Shown: one piece after another, positions 25,583 through 32,337 of the stretch
Position numbering within the stretch: the stretch's first letter is position 1
Layout of the letters: each line of letters starts with the position of its first letter
DNA from: an uncultured Flavobacteriaceae bacterium
GTDB lineage: Bacteria; Bacteroidota; Bacteroidia; Flavobacteriales; Flavobacteriaceae
Reading direction: 5' to 3'
Length of the DNA stretch: 36,912 nt
Assembly (NCBI GenBank): GCA_937929935.1
Contig: CALFUL010000029.1
Coordinates: 1-36,912 of the forward strand
Notes under the pieces: model-generated
What the model saw: only the letters and a program-made list of their open reading frames with translations
The model's database searches: none
Told to the model about the DNA's origin: nothing
Translations under genes and position numbers: made by a program

Positions 25583-27013
25583 TTACTCTATTCTGCCAGC
25601 TAACCGCGTTTCCGAACCTTCTAGTTCTAATAAAGAATCGCCTAGTCTTGAACGCATGGTGTTGGCCAACAATTTGATTTCTGCAACTACTTCAGGATTT
25701 TCTTCCGCAACATTCGTTGATTCACTTTGGTCATTGACAACATCATACAATTCAATTTCTTCGAGCTCTATCATTTTGTAATTACCTGGTAATCCGTCTT
25801 TGCCACGTTCTTGTCCTTCCATGGTGCGATATTCATGCGGAAAATAGAGTTTCCATTTTCCATAGCGCACACCGAAAAGTTCATTGACACGATAGTAAAA
25901 GAAATAGGCTTCTTGCGGACTCTCTTTTGTTTCGCCTGTCAGCACCTTCCAAACATTTTTGCCGTCAATAGTTTTTAAAGGTAGTTCAGCATCCGTTAGG
26001 GCTGCGATGGTTGGCAGCAAATCAATTGCCATGACTGGGGTGTTAATTGTTTGGCCTCCTTTTAATTTATCAGGATATTTCATGATGAAAGGTTCACGCT
26101 GCCCACCTTCCCATGCGGTGCCTTTGCCTTCACGAAAAGGTTGAGCACTGCCTGCATGATTTCCGTAAGATAACCAAGGTCCGTTATCCGAAGTAAAAAT
26201 TACGATGGTATTGTTTTCTAGTCCGTTTGATTTTAGCGCTTCTATAATTTGTCCAACAGACCAATCAATCTCCATAATCACATCGCCATATAAACCTCTA
26301 TTTGATTTGCCTTTAAATTTTTCAGAAACGAATAAAGGTACATGTGGTTGCGGATGTGGCACATATAAAAAGAAAGGATTCTCTTTATTACGATGTATAA
26401 AATCAACACTACGTTCCGTTATTTGGGTAGTGAGTTGCGACTGGTCAGTTAGGGTATCAATCACTTTTTCATTCTCGTATAGTGGCAAGTCATCAAAATT
26501 AAAAACAGGCCCTTGCTGCGGATGCAAAGGCCACATATCATTAGAGTAGGGGATGCCAAACCACTCATCAAAACCATGTTTGTTCGGCATAAAATCAGGA
26601 TGGTCTCCTAAATGCCATTTGCCAAAAACACCTGTGGTGTAACCTTGGTCTTTCAGCATTTCGGCAAGCGTGGTTTCAGATGTATTTAAACCTACTTGAC
26701 TATTGGGCATCATGGCATTGTGAATGCCAATGCGGTTGGGGTAACAGCCAGTTAAGATTCCTGCTCTTGAAGCAGAACAAACCGCTTGCGCAGCATAGAA
26801 GTTGGTTAATTTGACTCCGTCTGCGGCCATTTGATCTAAATGCGGAGTGGCAATATCATCAGCGCCAAAAACGCCAACATCATTATAACCTTGATCATCA
26901 GTGAAAATTAAAATTACGTTTGGGGGTTGACCTGTGGTGGTGGTTTCTGCCTTTTTTTCTGCACATGAAAAGAGTATAAAAAGGGATAAAAAAATCAAAG
27001 GAAGTCGTGTCAT
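25583..27013 (-). CDS. Type I sulfatase, lipoprotein
   Basis: A 476-residue formylglycine-dependent sulfatase. Lipobox Cys17 (LFSC). The metal-binding start is NVILIFTDDQGYNDVG. The formylglycine signature is Cys79-Ser-Ala-Ser-Arg83 in AVCSASRAGILTG, i.e. CxAxR rather than CxPxR. Further motifs are TGVFGKWHLGDHP, HPQPHVP and FTSDNGPWLSYGNH (metal and sulfate contacts). It hydrolyses sulfate esters, probably from algal or other sulfated polysaccharides, at the outer membrane or in the periplasm. Activity needs a maturase, which is not present here. The C-terminus runs to within about 10 bp of a repeat. Confidence 0.93.
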   Translation of the reverse strand: MTRLPLIFLSLFILFSCAEKKAETTTTGQPPNVILIFTDDQGYNDVGVFGADDIATPHLDQMAADGVKLTNFYAAQAVCSASRAGILTGCYPNRIGIHNAMMPNSQVGLNTSETTLAEMLKDQGYTTGVFGKWHLGDHPDFMPNKHGFDEWFGIPYSNDMWPLHPQQGPVFNFDDLPLYENEKVIDTLTDQSQLTTQITERSVDFIHRNKENPFFLYVPHPQPHVPLFVSEKFKGKSNRGLYGDVIMEIDWSVGQIIEALKSNGLENNTIVIFTSDNGPWLSYGNHAGSAQPFREGKGTAWEGGQREPFIMKYPDKLKGGQTINTPVMAIDLLPTIAALTDAELPLKTIDGKNVWKVLTGETKESPQEAYFFYYRVNELFGVRYGKWKLYFPHEYRTMEGQERGKDGLPGNYKMIELEEIELYDVVNDQSESTNVAEENPEVVAEIKLLANTMRSRLGDSLLELEGSETRLAGRIE

Positions 27014-27072
27014 CTTGGCTTATAATTTTTATAAAGATAACAGGAATTAGAGCAATACAAATACAGCGAGAT

Positions 27073-27600
27073 TTATTCTAAATACAAATCAACCAAGCCT
27101 TCAGGCGTAGTTACATGTATGGTTTTGTTTTCACGGTCTACCTTTGTGATAATATCATCATTGATGGGTATCAATAGTTGCTTATCGCCTTTTAAGATTT
27201 CAAAAAGGGCTTGAGAAGTGGTGTCATTCACACTTTGAATAAGCCCGATGTTGCCATGAATACCATCGATTACTTCAAAACCTATAACCTCATGAAAATA
27301 AAACTTGTTGCCTTTTAGCTTGGGTAAAAAAGATAAGGGTAGATAAAGCTCAGACCCCATAACCTTATCAGCGTCATCTTCTGAGTTGACATCTTCAAAA
27401 TCGATACGCAGTAATAGTGATTTGTGTAGGCGACACTTGGTAATAAAAAATGGAACCAGATTGTTGCGCAGGGCAACAAAAACTGATTCCATTGAATCGT
27501 ATAATTCGGGTTGGTCAGTATCTATTTTGACAAGGACCTCCCCTTTGAAACTATATTTTGAAACGATTTTGCCTAGGTAGAAACAGTCTTCCTTTTGCAT
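27073..27600 (-). CDS. rimM: Ribosome maturation factor RimM
   Basis: A 175-residue protein with the RimM N-terminal beta-barrel (FYLGKIVSKYSFKGEVLVKI) and the PRC-like C-terminal barrel (FHEVIGFEVIDG, GLIQSVNDTTSQALFEI, LIPINDDIITKVD). It binds S19 and helps 30S head assembly. It lies 14 bp downstream of rpsP, in the conserved S16-RimM order. Confidence 0.95.
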   Translation of the reverse strand: MQKEDCFYLGKIVSKYSFKGEVLVKIDTDQPELYDSMESVFVALRNNLVPFFITKCRLHKSLLLRIDFEDVNSEDDADKVMGSELYLPLSFLPKLKGNKFYFHEVIGFEVIDGIHGNIGLIQSVNDTTSQALFEILKGDKQLLIPINDDIITKVDRENKTIHVTTPEGLVDLYLE

Positions 27601-27614
27601 CGTCTCTATGTTTA

Positions 27615-28256
27615 TTACTCTTCTTCAGAAGATGCAGCAGGAGCCGCTTCTTCTTTTACTTCTTCAGCAGCTGGTGCCTCTTTAGCAGCAGGAGCTTCTT
27701 CTGCTTTAACTTCTGCAACAGCAGCGTCAAGTGCAGATACTTCTTCTGTAGCGGCTTCAGTAACTTCAATATCACCTTCAACAACTTCTGGCGCTTCTGG
27801 TAATGCAGCTTCAGCAGCAGCGATGGCACGTTTTTCACTTACCTCTTTCTCTGCTTTTAAGGCAGCGGCTCTAGCATCAGCTTTCACTTTATCTAAACCA
27901 CTAACTTTAGCAGCAACAGATTTTGCTTTTTCTTCTACCCAAGCATTGAATTTTTCTTCAACTTGCTCTTCAGTTAAGGCTCCTTTTCTGAGTCCGCCTA
28001 ACAAGTGATGCTTCAACAAAACGCCTCTGTAAGACAAGATTGCTCTTGCAGTATCAGTAGGTTGTGCACCGTTCTGTAACCATTGTACAGAATTATCAAC
28101 ATTAAGTTCAATTGTTGCTGGGTTGGTATTAGGATTGTAGATTCCTAATTTTTCTAAGAATTTACCATCTCTTTTTGATCTTGAATCAGCTGCAACGATC
28201 CAATAAAATGGTTTTCCTTTTTTACCGTGTCTTTGTAATCTAATTTTAACTGGCAT
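27615..28256 (-). CDS. rpsP: 30S ribosomal protein S16 with a long Ala/Glu-rich tail
   Basis: 213 residues. The S16 core occupies about 1-85 (MPVKIRLQRHGKKGKPFYWI, YNPNTNP, ARAILSYRGVLLKHHL). An acidic, alanine-rich extension of about 120 residues follows, ending with EEAAPAASSEEE. Such tails are common in Flavobacteriia S16 and are probably disordered. The gene is first in the rpsP-rimM operon and has a good promoter at 28409-28438. Confidence 0.96.
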   Translation of the reverse strand: MPVKIRLQRHGKKGKPFYWIVAADSRSKRDGKFLEKLGIYNPNTNPATIELNVDNSVQWLQNGAQPTDTARAILSYRGVLLKHHLLGGLRKGALTEEQVEEKFNAWVEEKAKSVAAKVSGLDKVKADARAAALKAEKEVSEKRAIAAAEAALPEAPEVVEGDIEVTEAATEEVSALDAAVAEVKAEEAPAAKEAPAAEEVKEEAAPAASSEEE

Positions 28257-28314
28257 ATCACATTAATTTGTAGGGTGCCCGACCCTGGTTATTAATTCAA
28301 TCAACTCTTTTTTT

Positions 28315-28360
28315 CATTCCCGCGCTTGTGCTGAACTTGTTTCAGTAAAGGAAGGAATCT
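28315..28360. repeat. ATTCCCGCGC...GGAAT intergenic repeat
   Basis: CATTCCCGCGCTTGTGCTGA, followed by ACTTGTTTCAGTAAAGGAAGGAAT, forms an imperfect palindrome with matching outer ends (ATTCC and GGAAT). It lies in the leader of rpsP. Its outer motif is shared with the cleaner hairpin at 36550-36569. Confidence 0.5.
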
Positions 28361-28408
28361 CGTTAACCCAAATAAAGCGTTTCAATAACGTCTTTCTTTA
28401 AGCGGTTG

Positions 28409-28438
28409 CAAATATAGTATTTCTATTTTAAGAAACAA
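28409..28438 (-). promoter_or_regulatory. Bacteroidota promoter of rpsP-rimM
   Basis: On the minus strand: TTG (28436-28438), exactly 19 nt, then TATATTTG (28409-28416). This matches the phylum consensus TTG-N19-TAnnTTTG and lies about 150 bp upstream of rpsP. Confidence 0.8.
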
Positions 28439-28492
28439 CAAAGGTTATATAGAAAAAAGCCAGCTTGAATGTTGAAAATAAACGTGTTTCGT

Positions 28493-29119
28493 TTAAAACT
28501 TTTTTCCTATGCCTACCATTAAATATTGTATGGTATCAGCATTGGTATCTATTTGAAAACCGCCTGTTAAACCAATCAAAACATTATTAGAAAAAGCATA
28601 ATGATAATTTAATTTTATCACGCCCCCTAAGGCTATGGTTCTCATTTTTTCAACAAATGTTTCTATTTTGATGGGTTCAGGTAAATTGGTTAATACCGGG
28701 TATAAAATATCAACTCTGTGAGGTAAAGAGTTCGTTTGGTATCGAATTACTGGTCCAAGGGCAATGCTGAAATCATGTTTTTCATTTTTTAAAAAATCAT
28801 AACCAATGGTACTTAGAAGTTGAACGCCACTGGTAATATAACGGCTTTTGCCCGTGAGTTCCTCTCCATTTTCATTTGTAAAAAAATAATCTATGCTCTC
28901 TTTATCATGAATTGTGCTTTCTATGCCAACGGTCCAAAAAGTTTGATTTTTTATATTCTTTTGATACCGAACGCCGTATTGTAGTCCAGTTAAATCGCCA
29001 GATCCTGCAAAACTTCTTCCAAGATCCAATTTTATAAATTGATTAGCGTCAGATGTGCTTTGAGCAAGCGATAAATTAGTTAAGCATAAAAAAAGAAATA
29101 GTTTAAAATATTTAGTCAT
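28493..29119 (-). CDS. Outer-membrane beta-barrel-like protein
   Basis: A 208-residue protein from ATG 29119 (MTKYFKLFLFLCLTNLSLAQ signal peptide); an upstream start would hide that signal. The mature part consists of alternating polar/apolar strands ending with an aromatic residue (final YLMVGIGKKF), typical of small eight-stranded barrels. No specific family is recognised. It precedes a carboxypeptidase-regulatory-like gene on the same strand with about 110 bp between, and may or may not be co-transcribed with it. Confidence 0.7.
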   Translation of the reverse strand: MTKYFKLFLFLCLTNLSLAQSTSDANQFIKLDLGRSFAGSGDLTGLQYGVRYQKNIKNQTFWTVGIESTIHDKESIDYFFTNENGEELTGKSRYITSGVQLLSTIGYDFLKNEKHDFSIALGPVIRYQTNSLPHRVDILYPVLTNLPEPIKIETFVEKMRTIALGGVIKLNYHYAFSNNVLIGLTGGFQIDTNADTIQYLMVGIGKKF

Positions 29120-29227
29120 GAATTTGGTTTTTAAAAATGGGCGATTTTTATCGCTCATTTAAATAAATATTGAGAAGTTGAAAATAGCGGTTTTTCTTCT
29201 AAACAAAGAAAATAATATCTTTTTAAC

Positions 29228-30337
29228 TCAATTTATTTGTTCTTTCAACCAATTGGGTAGGGGAATGTAATTATTTGTTTCCCAAAATGAATCTTCAAAT
29301 TCGCCTTGAAAATCTTGTAATTTTTGAGCCATATTACCAAAATCTTCTGCCTTACTGAAATTAAGTTTTTTTTCTCTTTTAACAACTGTTGTTATACTTT
29401 CATAAGAAATAGGTAAATCGTTATTATTAATAATTAACTCACTTTTTTTGCCATGTTTAAAATACCATTTGTCATTAATTTCTTCAAAAAATGATTCTTT
29501 TACCGAGTTAGTTATTGACATCTTATGGTATTTTTCATCCTCATAAAAATATTTCAAATAACTAATGGCATATGATTTAGTCTCAATATGTAACACAGCA
29601 TTTTGTATGTATTTGTCTAAAAAAATATGAATAACATAATATTCCTTAGCACTATCCTGTTTTAAACCTTGGAGTGAGTAAGAATATTTTTTTTTAATTT
29701 TTTTTAAAAAATTGGGTACAAATCGAAGTAGAACATAACTCTCATTACTATGTAATTCAATTAGTCTTAAATCTTCAAGCGTTTTAGCACCTTTATCTGA
29801 GTAAGCTTTGCCTCTAATTTTTATTGGCTTAAAAATGCATTTATTATTAAAATCAGGACCCATATCAAATAAATACTCAGTTATTCTTATTGGTTTATAA
29901 TTGGTGTGTTCCACCACGCGATTAAAAACTCGATAAGTTACGCTTGATTGGCCATGATTCATATCAAGATTCTGAATACAACGGTTAATAATTTCTTTAG
30001 CGGTCAAAGCAACTACGTTGACCTCATTTAGTTGATAAATAGCACTTTCTAAAATTATGGTTTTTGACTTTTGATTAGTACAATCAAGTGGGACTTCTAA
30101 ATGTTTATAGTTTATGTGTGTGATATTCAATTTTGGATTGCATTCGGTGGTAGTTAAATGAAAAACTCCATCTTGATTTGTTATAACCCCTGTGTCACTA
30201 CCTAAAATCTTTATATGTGCATTGGTTATTGGTTGGTTTATTGAGTCTACTATTCTTCCTTTAAACTGATAAGTTTTCTGTGCGACTCCATTTGAAGTAA
30301 AAAGAAAGAAAGTAATAGTTGCAAGTATAAATTTCAT
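29228..30337 (-). CDS. Carboxypeptidase-regulatory-like exported protein
   Basis: A 369-residue protein. Signal peptide 1-19 (TSNGVAQ). A CarboxypepD_reg-like Ig domain lies at about 22-100 (GRIVDSINQPITNAHIKILG, DTGVITNQDGVFHL). It is followed by AKEIINRCIQNLDMNH and a region of about 230 residues of unknown fold, common in Flavobacteriia. The C-terminus ends NNYIPLPNWLKEQIN. Similar proteins are thought to sit at the outer membrane. The C-terminal end has a decayed relative at 36271-36396. It follows the twin-CX3C lipoprotein gene at 30406, with 68 bp between, on the same strand. Confidence 0.8.
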   Translation of the reverse strand: MKFILATITFFLFTSNGVAQKTYQFKGRIVDSINQPITNAHIKILGSDTGVITNQDGVFHLTTTECNPKLNITHINYKHLEVPLDCTNQKSKTIILESAIYQLNEVNVVALTAKEIINRCIQNLDMNHGQSSVTYRVFNRVVEHTNYKPIRITEYLFDMGPDFNNKCIFKPIKIRGKAYSDKGAKTLEDLRLIELHSNESYVLLRFVPNFLKKIKKKYSYSLQGLKQDSAKEYYVIHIFLDKYIQNAVLHIETKSYAISYLKYFYEDEKYHKMSITNSVKESFFEEINDKWYFKHGKKSELIINNNDLPISYESITTVVKREKKLNFSKAEDFGNMAQKLQDFQGEFEDSFWETNNYIPLPNWLKEQIN

Positions 30338-30405
30338 TATGGATAAGAATTAAAATACGAGACAATGAATCCAAGATAAACAAATTGCCTCGTATTTTAT
30401 TAAGT

Positions 30406-30900
30406 TTATAAAATTGCAATAATTATTGGTATTGCTTTAGCTAAGATATTGAACCAGCATTCTGCTTTACAAACACCTCTTCCTTCACCTTTTTTGATTT
30501 TTTTACATGCATTAAAACAACCTAATTGACTTGATTTTGAGGTAGTTGATTTACCGGATTCAGATAAATAATAATCTTCAAAAAATGATGAAGATAGCCC
30601 GCCCTCTTCTACTAAATTATTAGTTACTTCAAGGTTTACTAAAGAAATCGAATCGTCAGATGGCATTGTAAAACGAATTTTTCCAATTACCTCTTGACCG
30701 TTTTCATCAATTAATTTAATGTCAATAACTTCAGATTCTGTATCTAATGTTTCAGTTTTGCTAGTTAAGCTATTTTGACTTGATTTATACTGGAAGGTTT
30801 CAGGAATATTTACTTGTACAAATTCGTCATTAACTTGGCTGGTATTTTTAGCACAAGAGATAAGGCACACTGTTAAAATACATAATATTAAATTTCTGAT
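30406..30900 (-). CDS. Lipoprotein with a twin CX3C motif and hydrophobic tail, non-canonical start
   Basis: Reading from ATC 30900 gives IRNLILCILTVCLISCAKN, a good lipoprotein signal with the Cys at SC. The nearest standard start, GTG at 30870, leaves only five residues before that Cys, too short for a signal. Upstream, AAA (30903-30901) is preceded by TAA, so no ATG exists. The mature part (about 150 residues) has an IDIKLIDENGQEVIGKIRF beta segment. The C-terminus is QLGCFNACKKIKKGEGRGVC followed by KAECWFNILAKAIPIIIAIL: two CX3C pairs 11 residues apart and then a hydrophobic end. I recognise no family. It shares its upstream region with the 71-residue gene at 35849. Confidence 0.6.
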   Translation of the reverse strand: MRNLILCILTVCLISCAKNTSQVNDEFVQVNIPETFQYKSSQNSLTSKTETLDTESEVIDIKLIDENGQEVIGKIRFTMPSDDSISLVNLEVTNNLVEEGGLSSSFFEDYYLSESGKSTTSKSSQLGCFNACKKIKKGEGRGVCKAECWFNILAKAIPIIIAIL

Positions 30901-30918
30901 TTTTTAGATTGTTTTAAA

Positions 30919-31082
30919 TGTTATTAAATAATTTTTCTTATAATTATTCTGCGCAGAACGTAAGATTAATGTCAATATTCAAAAAAAAAAGAGAGATTTC
31001 ACAAACGAAAACCCTATAAATTCGGAGGTTTTGATAGATTTGTTGCTATTTAACATAAATTAATAAGAATTATCTTTCAAAA
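30919..31082. promoter_or_regulatory. Duplicated upstream region, copy 1
   Basis: About 160 bp nearly identical to 36080-36243: same order of GTTATTAAAT, TTCTGCGCAGAA, GTAAGATTAAT, a run of ten A, TCGGAGGTTTTG and TTTAACATAAATTAATAAGA, with scattered base changes. It ends about 20 bp before the lipoprotein start on the minus strand. No gene or clear feature lies in 31083-31310 beyond it. Confidence 0.9.
30947..30958. promoter_or_regulatory. Palindrome TTCTGCGCAGAA, probable operator (copy 1)
   Basis: A perfect 12-bp palindrome that overlaps a weak -7-like box on the minus strand (TACGTTCT). It is 47 bp upstream of the lipoprotein start and unchanged in the copy at 36109-36120. Confidence 0.6.
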
Positions 31083-31310
31083 TTTGAAAAGCATCAATTC
31101 TCATTTAAAAAAAATAGTATACGCTTACAACTCAGCTTTTTTCAAAGGTGCTCTTTGTTTTACTAAGTGCTATTTAAACCCAAATTTTTATGAAACAATT
31201 ACATCTAGGCATTTTGTAAAAAATCATTTCTTTTTGAAGAAACTTAATTGTCTATACAGTGATTATCTTAGCAAGATGATTAACGTAGAACTTTAATTCT
31301 GAAGATAATT

Positions 31311-32168
31311 TTGAAAAAATTAATAGCACTCTTTTTTTTGTTGTCTTCTCAAGTTGTGTTCTGTCAAATAGAGACCATTATTGTTGACGATATTACTAAA
31401 GAACCTATTCCTTATTTAAGTATTTGGGTTAAAGGTTCGCAGTCTAGCTTCATTACTGATAAAGACGGACTCTTAAGTTTTCCTTCTAATTTAATTGAGC
31501 AAACTCATGTTTTAATAGCGGCAGGGTTTAAAGAAAAAGAAATATATTTTAAACAAACCACCAAAGTGATTGAACTATCGCAAAAAATCTTTGAATTAGA
31601 AGAAATAGTGGTTACTGCTCGCGCTAAAAAAAGAAAGAAATTTAAAACAGCTCATAAGATTCAAAAATCGAAAGTAGGTAATTATCTATCTGGTTTTAAG
31701 GAAAGAAAAATGTTTGCTAAGTTTTTTGAGTACGTGCCGGAATATGAAAAAACACCTTATCTACAAGAAATAAAGATTTTAACCATAAGTGAAATACAAG
31801 ATGCTAAGTTTAAGATTATATTATTCTCTTTAAATGAAAATGGAGAACCTGATGGTTATGTGTATCCCAATAAAATTGTTGCTACTGCAAAACAAGGAAA
31901 ACAAATTACAAAAGTTAATCTTAGTCATTTGAATATTACATTTCCTGAAAAAGGTTTTTTTGTTGGTGTAGAATGGTTAGCAACAAATGATATGAATGAA
32001 TGGGGAGCCATACAACCGGACATTGGTTTTATGCAATTGGAATCAGAAATAGGTAGCTGGTATTATCGCTATGTTAGATGGAAGAAAATTTGGAAGAATA
32101 CAGGTAAATTAAAGCATTATAAAGACAAATACAACCATTTAGCTTTAGAGTTGGTACTATCTAATTGA
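31311..32168 (+). CDS. Carboxypeptidase-regulatory-like exported protein
   Basis: A 285-residue protein starting with TTG 31311 (MKKLIALFFLLSSQVVFCQ signal). A CarboxypepD_reg-like domain occupies about 20-100 (ITKEPIPYLSIWVKGSQSSF, TDKDGLLSFPSN, IVVTARAKK). It is followed by about 180 residues of beta-rich, aromatic sequence (PEKGFFVGVEWLA, SWYYRYVRWKKIW). This layout is frequent in Flavobacteriaceae proteins annotated only by the regulatory domain. It is on the opposite strand from its paralogues at 29228 and 32338. The 228 bp before it carries no recognisable promoter; a TAGATTTG box in the duplicated region at 31035 is distant. Confidence 0.8.
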   Translation: MKKLIALFFLLSSQVVFCQIETIIVDDITKEPIPYLSIWVKGSQSSFITDKDGLLSFPSNLIEQTHVLIAAGFKEKEIYFKQTTKVIELSQKIFELEEIVVTARAKKRKKFKTAHKIQKSKVGNYLSGFKERKMFAKFFEYVPEYEKTPYLQEIKILTISEIQDAKFKIILFSLNENGEPDGYVYPNKIVATAKQGKQITKVNLSHLNITFPEKGFFVGVEWLATNDMNEWGAIQPDIGFMQLESEIGSWYYRYVRWKKIWKNTGKLKHYKDKYNHLALELVLSN

Positions 32169-32192
32169 ATTTTCCCTTTTTCACTCCAAACG

Positions 32193-32228
32193 GTTAATAA
32201 CTCCTAACAACTCCCCTTTTTCAAACTG
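32193..32228. repeat. 36-bp repeat shared with the remnant at 36361-36396
   Basis: GTTAATAACTCCTAACAACT followed by CCCCTTTTTCAAACTG recurs at 36361-36396 with one substitution. In the minus frame both read QFEKxELLGVIN. It may be a dispersed repeat or the trace of a former gene tail. Confidence 0.8.
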
Positions 32229-32337
32229 ACATTATTATTGATAGGAGGAGGCTTAAATACTCTATTAAAATGCTTCTTTACTTCAACAATGAAAATCTTA
32301 TTTTAAATTTAGCATAAACACATTAAATTAAAATGAG

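Noticed and set aside
27595..28008. A long Ala/Ser-rich frame on the plus strand over rpsP
   Set aside because: It is the antisense of the Ala/Glu repeats of the S16 tail, which opens other frames; the S16 frame is clearly the real one.
31084..31296. A 70-codon frame with TTG start after the duplicated region
   Set aside because: No signal, motif or homology pattern is visible, the composition is like AT-rich intergenic DNA, and there is no start context. I treat it as chance.
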